IMG/VR virus record: IMGVR_UViG_3300048586_000622
Location: 1-22,074 of that record
Strand: one strand, 5' to 3'
Source of the DNA: a virus
Length of the DNA stretch: 22,074 nucleotides
In this document: piece after piece, positions 15,007 to 22,074 of the stretch
Position numbering within the stretch: the first letter of the stretch is position 1
Layout of the letters: each line of letters opens with the position of its first letter
Program-made: the position numbers and the translations under genes
Notes under the pieces: model-generated
What the model was told of the DNA's origin: nothing
Database searches by the model: none
What the model saw: the letters and a program-made list of their open reading frames with translations, nothing else

Positions 15007-15252
15007 TTGCAGGTTCTCGTACGGGACAACAATGTCGATCAGGCCCTCCGGGTCCTGAAGAAGAAAATGCAGCGCGAAGGGCTTTTTCGCGAGATGAAGG
15101 CGCGGAGCGCCTTTGAGAAGCCTTCCGAGAAGAGGGTGCGCGAGAAGGCCGAGGCCGTCAGGCGTGCCCGCAAGCTCGCCCGCAAGAAAGCACAGCGGGA
15201 GGGGCTGCTGCCGGCTCCGAAGAAGAAGCCCGTGAGCGCGCGTCGCGCCTGA
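15007..15252 (+). CDS. rpsU: 30S ribosomal protein S21
   Basis: This 81-aa basic protein is bS21 of the small ribosomal subunit, which helps mRNA binding at initiation. The opening [20 protein letters not shown], then [21 protein letters not shown] and the arginine/lysine-rich helix [18 protein letters not shown] match alphaproteobacterial S21 along the whole length. The start is TTG at 15007, supported by AAAGGA six bases upstream; an out-of-frame ATG at 15002 is not used. Alphaproteobacterial members usually have this extended C-terminal basic tail. It lies between two small conserved genes, an order familiar from rhizobia. Confidence 0.97.
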   Translation: MQVLVRDNNVDQALRVLKKKMQREGLFREMKARSAFEKPSEKRVREKAEAVRRARKLARKKAQREGLLPAPKKKPVSARRA

Positions 15253-15285
15253 CGGTAGCGCGCTACGGAACAAGGGAGTGAACGA

Positions 15286-15486
15286 ATGACGGCGACCAAG
15301 CAGCAGTTTTTCAAGCCGACGAAGGTAAGCGCGGAGGCAAAATCTGCGCAGACCAATTCCATCGCAAGAGGGATCGTTGAGCAGGAGGCGGCAGCGCGGG
15401 AAAAGAAGACTGAAAAACTTCGTGCCCTGCGCATGGCCAGGGAGGCTGCCACTCCCGCTCCCCTGCCGGTGCTGAAACGGAAATAG
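15286..15486 (+). CDS. Conserved small hypothetical protein downstream of rpsU
   Basis: This 66-aa, highly basic and helical protein begins MTATKQQFFKPTKVSAEAKSA. Similar short proteins follow cold-shock/rpsU loci in rhizobia. The central helix SIARGIVEQEAAAREKKTEKLRALRMAREA is charged and could form a coiled coil or bind nucleic acid. GGGAGTG stands upstream of the ATG at 15286. The gap to rpsU is 33 bases, so it probably shares the transcript. Function unknown. Confidence 0.75.
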   Translation: MTATKQQFFKPTKVSAEAKSAQTNSIARGIVEQEAAAREKKTEKLRALRMAREAATPAPLPVLKRK

Positions 15487-15517
15487 AAATCGGTGTCCTG
15501 GAGGGGGCCTTCTTCTA

Positions 15518-15547
15518 TTGGCGGGGCCGTCCATGTCGGCCCGCCAA
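15518..15547. repeat. Strong hairpin after the rpsU block
   Basis: TTGGCGGGGCCG and CGGCCCGCCAA pair over 11 bases with one bulged G. No U-tract follows on the plus strand, so termination by this hairpin is uncertain. Confidence 0.5.
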
Positions 15548-15650
15548 GCGGTGATCCGTTAGCTCTGTGGTTGACATGTCGGTCTTGGCAAGCCGTGGTC
15601 AATCATCGGGCGATTTCTGGGTAAGGCGGCGAGCCGCCCGAAGCGCTGCA

Positions 15651-15703
15651 GGCGCTCATCATGCCGAGACTGATCGAACGCTCGGACGACCGGCTGGCTT
15701 GAC
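15651..15703 (+). repeat. Copy 2 of the 53-bp diverged repeat
   Basis: This is the partner of 13916-13968. In one frame it reads A-L-I-M-P-R-L-I-E-R-S-D-D-R-L-A and then TGA. No upstream start or conserved domain belongs to it here, so it is probably the end of a decayed gene. Confidence 0.6.
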
Positions 15704-15747
15704 ACATCTCGCGAACTGTTGAATGACTGCGGCCTCGGCGCTGCCCT

Positions 15748-15821
15748 GCGGGTATGATGTAATGGTAGCCTGTCAGCTTCCCAAGCTGAACGCGCGGGTT
15801 CGATTCCCGCTACCCGCTCCA
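15748..15821 (+). tRNA. tRNA-Gly (anticodon CCC)
   Basis: A full cloverleaf is visible. The acceptor arms GCGGGTA and TACCCGC pair over seven bases. The anticodon stem-loop is CAGCT-TCCCAAG type, with loop TTCCCAA and anticodon CCC. The T-arm is GCGGG-TTCGATT-CCCGC, and CCA is encoded at 15819-15821 after the discriminator T. It reads GGG codons. The remnant of an integrase gene ends about 50 bases beyond its 3' end, so this gene is the likely attachment site of the prophage that follows. Confidence 0.96.
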
Positions 15822-15871
15822 AAAAATTCAATGCCTTAGCAGTGGCGGCGTGCCACTCGTTTCACTTCATG

Positions 15872-16035
15872 TCACTCGCCGGTTTTCACCCGCGATTCGG
15901 CACGAGCCTGCGCAACCTTCCGGCTGACCTCAAGGCCGTCACCGCGGCTGTACCTTTTCGTCATTTCTGTCGTCGTATGCGTGGCGAGTTCGCGCGCTAC
16001 CTCAATCGAGCCGGTTGCCTCGATTGTTTCGGAGA
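15872..16035 (-). pseudogene. C-terminal remnant of a prophage tyrosine integrase
   Basis: Reading leftwards from about 16035, the frame gives ETIEATGSIEVARELATHTTTEMTKRYSRGDGLEVSRKVAQAR and stops at 15872. This is the end of a phage-integrase-type recombinase: the GS-x-E-V-A-R-E-L-A-x-H block precedes the catalytic tyrosine of TKRYSRG. Everything upstream, including the other catalytic residues, is gone; the sequence changes abruptly into a terminase gene in the opposite direction. The orientation, with the C-terminus next to the tRNA, is the usual arrangement of a prophage integrated at a tRNA. Confidence 0.75.
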
Positions 16036-16041
16036 CCGCGC

Positions 16042-16539
16042 CAGGCTGCCATTCGCGCCGGCTACAGCGCGAAGACGGCCCAGATGCAGGCAAGCCGCCT
16101 GTTATTAAATGTTATGGTCAAGGCAGCAATTTCCGCCGCGATGAAATTGCGCGCCCAGCGCACCGAAGTCACCGCAGATCGCGTGTTGCAGGAGCTGGCG
16201 AAAATCGGGTTTGCGGATATCCGCAAGGCGGTGACCTGGCAGACGAGCCTGATCACGGAAGAGGATAATCCCGATGGTGGCGACGTCGCGGTCGTCAAGA
16301 ACGTCGTGACGAACAACGTGCAGCTCGTCGCGAGCGAGGACATCGACGATGACACCGCGGCGGCCATCGCAGAGATCAGCCAGAACGCGCAGGGCGGCTT
16401 GAAGATCAAGCTGCACGACAAGCGGGCGGCCCTCGTCGACATGGGGCGCCATCTTGGAATGTTCACGGACAAGGTAGAGCATTCGGGCGAGGTTGCCGTG
16501 ACGTTCAACACGATCTACGAGACGAAGCCGGGCAAGTGA
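16042..16539 (+). pseudogene. Phage terminase small subunit, N-terminus lost
   Basis: Residues from QAAIRAGYSAKTAQMQASRLL onward match the terminase small subunit (Terminase_2 type), which recognises phage DNA for packaging. The usual first 20-30 residues (normally ending in NATQAAIRAGYS) are missing, because the integrase remnant is joined here. An in-frame ATG at 16015 would give a hybrid start (MPRLFRRPR). The remainder is intact to TGA at 16537-16539, about 166 aa. The stop overlaps the GTG start of terL as GTGA, showing the original translational coupling. Confidence 0.8.
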
Positions 16540-17318
16540 CCGTCTATGATTTCCGCGTCCGCTGGTATCAGCAGGCGTTTCACAAGGCGCTTGTCGGAGG
16601 GCAGAAAAGGCGCCTGATCGAAATCGCCCATCGGCGGTGGGGAAAGGATGAAATCGTCCTTCACGGCTTCAGGGAGCTCTCCCGTAACCGTATCGGAACC
16701 TACTGGCACTGTTTTCCCGAATATGCCCAGGCGCGCAAGGCGATCTGGAACGGCATCAACGGCCATACGGGAAAGCGGCGCATCGACGAGGCTTTCCCGC
16801 CAGAGATCTGAAAGCGGGTCAACGACAACGACATGTTTATCGAGACCATTTGGGGCTCGACATGGCAGTTGTTGGGCTCGGATCGCTACGACGCCACCGT
16901 CGACTCTGGTCCTGTCGGCATTGCCTATTCCGAATGGGCGCTCTGTAACCCAGCCGCGTGGGCATACCACAAGCCGATGATCGAGGAGTCGCAAGGGGTC
17001 GCGGCGTTCATCACAACGCCGCGCGGCAACAATCACGCCAAGACCATGTATGACCGGGCGGTCGGAAACGATCACTGGTTCGCTGAATTGTCGAGCGTGA
17101 GGGAAACCGAAGCCCTCAGCGCCGAACAACTGGCGGAGAGCCTGTCGGAATACCAGGCGCTCTATGGCGCTGACCTTGGTTTGGCGATGTTCGAGCAGGA
17201 ATATTACTGCTCGTTCGCTGGCGCGACAGTGGGGGCCTATTGGGGGTCGGAGCTTGCGGCGGCGGAGCGTGAAAACCGCATCTGCGCAGTCGAGATCGAC
17301 GAGAAGTTTCCGGTCCAT
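16536..17318 (+). pseudogene. Phage terminase large subunit, nonsense codon and lost C-terminus
   Basis: The GTG start overlaps the small-subunit stop. The ATPase part is recognisable: AHRRWGKDEIVLHG (residues 29-42) fills the Walker A position, and GIAYSEWAL resembles Walker B, followed by ITTPRGNNHAKTMYDRA. Codon 92 is TGA (16809-16811) inside EI-stop-KRVNDND, where W is the expected residue; the same frame continues afterwards. After ENRICAVEIDEKFPVH the family match stops near 17318, so the nuclease domain is gone and unrelated sequence follows. The gene cannot make an active packaging motor. Confidence 0.85.
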
Positions 17319-17539
17319 ATGCCATCTCCTCAGCGCTCTTCGCGGCCATCTTCCTGATCGGCATCATGGTCTTCGGCCGCGCATGGTCCCGCAACATCGC
17401 TATCGGTGCCGCCTTCCTCGCTTGCGCCTCGCAGTTCCTGGCGCAAGACCCGGCCGCCTACAAAGCGTCGATCTACAGCGCCTACGCCGCGTTCGTGGCC
17501 GCGCTGCTGGCATATCTCTGGCTGCTCCTCGGCCACTGA
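17319..17539 (+). pseudogene. C-terminal fragment of a small membrane protein
   Basis: From the junction in terL a different frame gives AISSALFAAIFLIGIMVFG, then AIGAAFLACASQFL and YAAFVAALLAYLWLLLGH before the TGA at 17537. It has three hydrophobic segments and no start codon of its own before the junction. It is a phage or host membrane protein cut by the same deletion that removed the end of terL and the expected portal gene. No family recognised. Confidence 0.5.
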
Positions 17540-17568
17540 ACCACCTCCACAACAGATAGGACATTCGC

Positions 17569-18032
17569 ATGAGCGTCGAAGCACTCAATGCGTCGTTGAA
17601 CTCGTCAACACCATCAAAGCCGCTGGCGATCCTTCGAAGATCGACGAGCGGATTTCACAGAGATTGGATCAAGACCGCCGGAACGGGGAAATTGAAACGG
17701 TCGTCGACCGCGTGTCCAAGGACATGCCGTTGTATGACCAGATCCCCGAACCCGATCTGGTGAGCTTCATCCACATGGCGAAGCAGAAGCTTGGCGGTTC
17801 CGCCTCTCATGAGGCCGTTCTGAAGCGCGCTTACGACATGGCTGTCAACGCAGACCCCGACCTTCGGGCGAAGGCTGCCGCGCTTCAGGGCGCCGCAACC
17901 GACGATGCCGAACGTGTCGCGGCGGCGAAGAGAGCGAACGCAACCAACCTCCGTTCAACATCGAGTGGCAAGGCCCGCGAGCTTACCCAAGAGGAAGAGC
18001 TGGGCGCCATCTACGATAAGCACAAAGGATAA
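17569..18032 (+). pseudogene. Scaffold-like phage gene with a frameshift near its start
   Basis: The ATG at 17569 begins MSVEALNA. The protein-like continuation VELVNTIKAAGDPSKIDERISQ is one frame away, so a one-base loss near 17592 best explains the break. The rest (about 145 aa) is acidic and helical, ending EEELGAIYDKHKG. It lies directly before the capsid gene, the usual place of a scaffolding or capsid-assembly protein, but the family itself is not certain. Confidence 0.6.
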
Positions 18033-18037
18033 TCCCG

Positions 18038-18382
18038 ATGGCAGGACCATCCGCGATTTTCACGGAAATGGTGACGACGACCCTTCGCAACTCGCCGAAG
18101 GAAATCGCCGACAACGTTTCCAAGCATAACGCCCTTCTGAACATCCTGAAGAAGAAGGGGAAGATCATCAATCTCGACGGCGGCTCTGAAATCCAGATCC
18201 CGCTCGAGTACGGTGAGAACAGCACCTATCTGTACATCGCGCAGCACAAGGATGCGCAGTGGTCGCAGGACGATGAGAAGAAGCCCGTCAACCAGGACGC
18301 CGTCGTCATTCCCTACTTCTGGCAGGGGAACATGGTCTGCTCGAACCGCTCGCTTCAGGGCGTGCTGCTCGACGCGGCATAA
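18038..18382 (+). pseudogene. Phage major capsid protein with an internal in-frame deletion
   Basis: The opening MAGPSAIFTEMVTTTLRN, then ADNVSKHNALLNILKKKG and GSEIQIPLEYGENSTY, matches the N-terminus of a known family of phage capsid proteins of about 320-340 aa. The end LYIAQHKDAQWS...NQDAVVIPYFWQGNMVCSNRSLQGVLLDAA matches the usual C-terminus. The middle, about 200 residues, is missing, and the reading frame is kept across the joint near 18225-18235. The product (114 aa) cannot form a shell. AAAGGA precedes the ATG at a good distance. Confidence 0.8.
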
Positions 18383-18394
18383 GGAGAAACGATC

Positions 18395-18886
18395 ATGGTT
18401 GCACTCGTTGGCGCAAACCTCACCCAGACCTATACCGCGGCAGACCTTACCGGGATCGAATCCGGCAAGGCTCCGGGCGTCGGCGACCGTTTCGTGTCGT
18501 CCGACAACAAGAGCTATCGCTTCGTGCGCTATCTCGCCGGCTCCGGCCCCGTCGCGGCCGTCGCTGGAAATGCCGTCTACATCTACGCGCCGAGCGGCGT
18601 ATCGACGGGCGTCACGAACGACGTCACGTCCGATCTTTCGGATAGCTCCGAGATCGCGGCCGGCGTCCTCATGTCCGCTCCTGCGTCCGGTGACTATTGC
18701 TGGATCCAGACGCGCGGCGTGGTCACGCTGACGCCCGCGCTAACGGCCGGCGCAGACGGTGACCCGGTAACGGCTTCCGGCGCGACGGACGGCACGCTCG
18801 ACGTCGTTGCGGCGGTTACGGACCCGGTGGCGGGCTATGCGGTCGACGCCTCGGCGAAGATCGTCTTCCTGACCTGCCCGGACTGA
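18395..18886 (+). CDS. Phage capsid-associated structural protein (decoration-like)
   Basis: This 163-aa protein has a beta-rich, glycine/alanine/threonine/valine-rich composition (TVTPALTAGADGDPVTASGATDGTLDVVAAVTDPVAGYAVDASAKIVF type), with the C-terminal motif D-P-V-A-G-Y-A seen in small phage structural proteins encoded right after capsid genes. The position, 12 bases after the capsid stop, and AAGGAGAAACG just upstream of the ATG at 18395 support a real gene. The frame appears complete. A capsid decoration or stabilising role is inferred. Confidence 0.65.
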   Translation: MVALVGANLTQTYTAADLTGIESGKAPGVGDRFVSSDNKSYRFVRYLAGSGPVAAVAGNAVYIYAPSGVSTGVTNDVTSDLSDSSEIAAGVLMSAPASGDYCWIQTRGVVTLTPALTAGADGDPVTASGATDGTLDVVAAVTDPVAGYAVDASAKIVFLTCPD

Positions 18887-18968
18887 TCCTTACAGATCGC
18901 TACAGACGGCTACAGGGGGCGGCTTTCGGGCCGCCTTCTCCTTTCCACCTTCCAAGAAAGCGAAAACC

Positions 18969-19754
18969 ATGTCCGACAATTCAAAGCCCTTGGTCATTGT
19001 CCTGGGGTTCTTTCAGACGTTCGAGCGCGTTCCCGTCAAAGGGGATGAACTCACCGACGAGATCGACGACCGCGGCTTCAAGCTGGATGCACGAGGCCGG
19101 CGCATCATGGAGAATGTCGCAACCGATTGGGTGACGTATGCGCCGGCACATTCGCCGCTCCATACCGGAACCTCTGATCGCGTTCGCCATCTTCAGCCGA
19201 ATGACGACCTGCTTTCCAGCGAGAACGGCGAGAAGAAACTGTTCATCCAGGCGCGATGGGCCGCCATCGAGCCTCATTACGAGGCATGGAAGGCCAACTA
19301 CGAGCTTCCGATCAGCGGCACGCCGCTGGCGCAGTGGCCGGGCGTTTCTACCGCCATGGCTGATGAACTGAAGCGCTACAGCATCCGCACCGTCGAGGAT
19401 GTCCGCGACATCGCGGAAAGCATGATCGACCGTATCCGCCTGCCGAATATGCGCAGCTTGCGCGACCAGGCGCGTGCTTTCCTCGAAAACGTGAGGGTGT
19501 CCGAAGCCGCCACACGTGAGGTCGAGCGCGACGAGGAGATTGCCGCACTGAAGGCGGCGATGGCTGAACAGCAGGCGGCGATGGCCGAGCAGCAGGAACA
19601 GCTTATCGCGGCGATGGCGCTCCTTGAGGAAAAGGCGGCCGGCGATTCGTCCGAGCTCGATGACCTGCGCAAGAAGCTCGACGACAAGGGCGTGAAGTAC
19701 CACCACAAGGCCGGCGTCGATACGCTGAAGGCTCTTCTCGCCGAGGCCGCGTAA
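18969..19754 (+). CDS. Phage protein with helix-hairpin-helix, coiled coil and HeH/LEM-like end
   Basis: This 261-aa protein has an N-terminal region of unknown fold. A helix-hairpin-helix-like segment (WPGVSTAMADELKRYSIRTVEDVRDIAE, about 123-150) is followed by a long coiled coil (175-225) with the tandem MAEQQAAMAEQQ. The C-terminal SELDDLRKKLDDKGVKYHHKAGVDTLKALLAEA has the shape of a HeH/LEM domain, common at the ends of phage structural and tail-connector proteins. It lies between the decoration-like and gp4-like genes in a typical podovirus-style order. The exact role is not known. Confidence 0.65.
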   Translation: MSDNSKPLVIVLGFFQTFERVPVKGDELTDEIDDRGFKLDARGRRIMENVATDWVTYAPAHSPLHTGTSDRVRHLQPNDDLLSSENGEKKLFIQARWAAIEPHYEAWKANYELPISGTPLAQWPGVSTAMADELKRYSIRTVEDVRDIAESMIDRIRLPNMRSLRDQARAFLENVRVSEAATREVERDEEIAALKAAMAEQQAAMAEQQEQLIAAMALLEEKAAGDSSELDDLRKKLDDKGVKYHHKAGVDTLKALLAEAA

Positions 19755-20456
19755 ATGACGCTCCTTTCGGTCGTTCAGAACGTCTGCCTGGTCGTCGGGC
19801 TGGCAAAGCCCGATCAAGTGGCCGCCTCGACCGACCGGGAGATGCAAGAAATGATGCGGGTTGCGAATGAGGTCGCGATCCGCATCAGAGATGCCGAATT
19901 CGACTGGCAGGCGCTGCAGGTCCAGACGACGCTGACCGGTGACGGAACGGCGGTCGATTTCAACCTGCCGGAAGATTATGCCCGGATGCCGACGAAAGCG
20001 TCGATCTGGTCTAGTCGCTGGTCGTGGTCGCTGCAGCAGGTGCCCAGCACCGACGCATGGCTTGAACTGCAGGCGGTGCCGGTTATGGCCGTCGTCGGCC
20101 GGTGGATCACCTTCGCGGACCAGATGCACATCCTGCCGGCGATGGCGACGGGCGAGACAGCGAAATTCTTCTACATCTCCGGCCTGATCGTGAAACCGTC
20201 GAACGGTTCGAACAAGGCGCTCTTCGACGCCGACACGGATACGTTCCGCTTGTCGGAGCGCGTGCTTGAACTCGGCATGATCTGGCAATGGCGCAGCCAG
20301 AAGGGCCAGCTCGGACAGGATGACGAGGATAATTACAGCCGGGCGCTCTACACGGCGATGAACAACGATAACGGGTCGAAACCGATTGTCAGCGGGAACG
20401 CTCGCGTTCGCTTCCGCGATGCCCGGACGGCGTTCCCCTACACGGTGGGCAACTGA
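19755..20456 (+). CDS. Phage head-tail adaptor protein (P22 gp4-like)
   Basis: This 233-aa protein starts directly after the preceding stop. Its N-terminal helical pair (SVVQNVCLVVGLAKPDQVAAS, then MMRVANEVAIRIRDAEFDWQAL) and the following strand-rich region (VQTTLTGDGTAVDFNLPEDYARM) are the pattern of phage adaptor proteins that close the portal and start the short tail. No portal gene remains upstream in this prophage. The TGA overlaps the ATG of the next gene by one base. The family assignment is by pattern and position. Confidence 0.7.
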   Translation: MTLLSVVQNVCLVVGLAKPDQVAASTDREMQEMMRVANEVAIRIRDAEFDWQALQVQTTLTGDGTAVDFNLPEDYARMPTKASIWSSRWSWSLQQVPSTDAWLELQAVPVMAVVGRWITFADQMHILPAMATGETAKFFYISGLIVKPSNGSNKALFDADTDTFRLSERVLELGMIWQWRSQKGQLGQDDEDNYSRALYTAMNNDNGSKPIVSGNARVRFRDARTAFPYTVGN

Positions 20457-21549
20457 TGGTGTTCCAGTCACGCAAGGGCCGGCAGTCAGGCCCGAAACAG
20501 ACCCGTCCGGGCAGCTTCCAGCCGCCAGTTCGCGGATGGATCGCGAACGAGCCCTTCGCCTTCGGCAAGCCCGGCGGCGCGCTGATACTCGACAACTGGC
20601 TTCTGACGCCAACCGGTGCCCGCGTGCGTGGCGGATCGCTGAAGTATGCGACGATCTCGACCGGCCCTGTCACGAAGATGTGGACCTTCAAGAGCGGGCA
20701 GGTTCAGGAATTCTTTGCGGCCGACGCGAACCATATCTTCAACATCACGAACGTGGCTGACCGAGATGTGATCCCGGCGCCCGCTGTGTCCGGGCAGACC
20801 TCGGGATACTACTCGACGGCGCAGTTCGGGACGGCCGGCGGAAACTATCTCTCGGTCGTGAACGGCAGCGACACGCCGAAACTCTATGATGGCGTTGCCT
20901 GGGCCAACCACGCTTTCACGGGGCTTACTCAGGTTTCCGAGCTTTCATTCGTCTGGTCGTTTGCGAACCGTCTCTGGTACGTCCGCAAAAACACGATGAC
21001 CGCCTATTACCTGGGCGTTGACGCTATTAACGGGGCGCTCACGCCCTTCAGCCTTGCCGGCATCTTTCAGGAAGGCGGCTCGCTGCTGTTCGGCGGAAAG
21101 TGGTCGCTCGATTCCGGCGACGGCCTCGACGACAAGTGCGTCTTCGTGTCGACCGAGGGCGAGGTCGCCGTATATCAGGGCACGGACCCGAGCGATGCCA
21201 ACAATTGGCAGAAGGTCGGCGTCTACATGATCACGCCGCCGATGGGGCAGAGCTGCACCATGCAGGCCGGTGGCGACCTGCTGATCGGGACGCGCGACGG
21301 GATCGTTCCGATTTCCGAGGCGGTGAACAAGGATGCCGCTGCGCTGTCTCTGTCTGCCGTCACGAAGAACATCGGGCCGGCTTGGAAGAAGCAGGTCCAG
21401 ATCCGCGACCGCTTCCCATGGGAAATCATGAAATGGCCCTCCATGAACATGATGGTGGTTTCCTTGCCGGTGCCGGATACGGGAATTGACCCGATCTGCT
21501 ATGTCGCCAACCTCGAAACCGGCGCGTGGGGCCGATATGTCGGCTGGGA
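20456..21549 (+). pseudogene. P22 gp10-like tail/packaged-DNA stabilisation protein, 3' end lost
   Basis: The first ~364 residues look like a beta-propeller tail component of the P22 gp10 type. They have repeated strand motifs with W and Y (LYDGVAWANHAFTGLTQ, WSFANRLWYVRKN) and the closing part WEIMKWPSMNMMVVSLP, ETGAWGRYVGW. After W364 the family match ends and the frame runs through unrelated bases to a stop at 21667. A different gene fragment in another frame begins at the same spot. The gene was therefore cut by a deletion or recombination joint near 21549. The missing portion is the last blade and C-terminal tail. Confidence 0.75.
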
Positions 21550-22074
21550 GAAGCTGTTTCGCTTCGGTCGGTCTTTGCTCGTTTTACGCGGGTTCTGCTT
21601 TCGCCCTTCGAGTGGCTCTATGCCAGGTCGTGGCGTCTGGCGCTGGAATCGAGCGCGCAGACGTTGAGCGAGACGCTTGACGGCTGGGAGGCGGACTATG
21701 GGCTGCCGGATCGCTGCTTCGTTGGTGATCAATCCGCGACGCAGCGGCTTGCCGCTCTCCGTAGGAAAGTTAATGCGGCTCCGGTCTCAGTCCCCGAGGA
21801 TTTCGTACGGCTCGCGGCCGAATTCGGCTTCGAGATCGAGATCGAGGAGCCTTGTATCTTCGAATGCGGCTTTTCGGAATGCGGAAGTTACCACCCGGTC
21901 GGATCGCCGATGGAGGAAACATACTGGATCGTGCGCGTCAAAGGCGTGGCGATCAGCTACTTCGAGATCGGCGTAATACGCCGCCTCGCTGACTTCGACT
22001 CTTTAGCCTTCCCAAAGTGGGGTGAATCTGAATCTCTGGTGCAAACCGGAGGTCTGCGATGCGATCAGGGATTT
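21550..22074 (+). pseudogene. Phage tail protein fragment, DUF2313/YmfQ type (N-terminus lost, runs off window)
   Basis: In the frame beginning at 21550 the sequence reads EAVSLRSVFARFTRVLLSPFEWLYARSW, then SETLDGWEADYGLPDRCFVGDQSATQRLAALRRK and PEDFVRLAAEFGFEIEIEEP, then SPMEETYWIVRVKGVAISYFEIG. This matches the DUF2313/YmfQ family of tail assembly proteins from myo- and siphophages. Its start is missing, replaced by the gp10-like gene. From about 21972 the last residues look less like the family, so a further joint may lie there. No stop occurs before the window edge. Confidence 0.7.
22059..22074 (+). CDS. Possible start of a next gene at the window edge
   Basis: ATG at 22059 follows a strong GGAGGT (22048-22053) at five bases and is open to the end (M-R-S-G-I). 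Only five codons are visible, so nothing can be said of the product. Confidence 0.3.

Noticed and set aside
15559-15831. Minus-strand 90-aa frame beginning MNFLERVAGIEPARSAWEADRL
   Set aside because: It reads across the tRNA-Gly gene on the opposite strand; this peptide is the well-known false frame produced by tRNA sequences.
16515-17318. Minus-strand 267-aa frame opposite terL
   Set aside because: It mirrors the terminase codons and has no recognisable domain; the frame exists because of GC-rich codon bias.
18981-20612. Minus-strand 543-aa open frame
   Set aside because: It is antisense to three phage genes in GC-rich DNA, has a composition rich in R, H and P, and no domain; it is a shadow of the real genes.
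1-22074. CRISPR array
   Set aside because: No regularly spaced short identical repeats were seen; the 49-bp pair near 2201-2353 has only two diverged copies.

Overview
The window looks like chromosomal DNA of an alphaproteobacterium of the Rhizobiales, most likely Rhizobiaceae. The basis is a cold-shock gene, a small conserved hypothetical gene, an S21 gene (rpsU, TTG start) and another small conserved gene in a row (14340-15486). These read like the typical rhizobial versions and sit next to a tRNA-Gly(CCC). Around this core block lie accessory DNA on the left (1-13551) and a decaying prophage on the right (15872-22074 and beyond). The assignment rests on recognising protein families by eye; no search was run.

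Left accessory region. An IS3-family element, cut by the window edge, ends near 1253. Next is a CoiA-like nuclease gene broken by an in-frame TGA. The most interesting part follows: a family B DNA polymerase of 892 aa (2425-5103, minus) with intact exonuclease and polymerase motifs, divergent from a complete tyrosine recombinase (5247-6335, plus). No terminal-protein gene is visible beside it. This pairing is the hallmark of a pipolin, a mobile element encoding a primer-independent polymerase (piPolB). Downstream of the polymerase lie two strong 16-bp inverted repeats and a 49-bp imperfect direct repeat.

Cargo. A tightly packed leftward operon encodes a two-helix membrane protein, an ImmA/IrrE-type metallopeptidase and a Beta-family protein (6484-8730); this is a candidate defence or toxin-antitoxin type module. 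It is followed by a GNAT acetyltransferase, an AT-rich gene whose product carries HUH and YxxK motifs of rolling-circle Rep type (9892-10494), an XRE regulator, a zinc-ribbon membrane protein with a probable exported partner, and two unrecognised proteins.

Core block and prophage. cspA has a plausible promoter, a long leader that could form a pseudoknot next to the ribosome-binding site, and a rho-independent terminator. The tRNA-Gly(CCC) is the likely attachment site of the prophage. Only the C-terminal end of that prophage's integrase remains, joined directly to a terminase small-subunit gene. terL has a nonsense codon and a lost C-terminus, the portal gene is missing, a scaffold-like gene is frameshifted, the capsid gene has lost its middle in frame, and a P22 gp10-like gene is joined to a tail-protein gene of the DUF2313/YmfQ type. 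The prophage therefore cannot form particles by itself.
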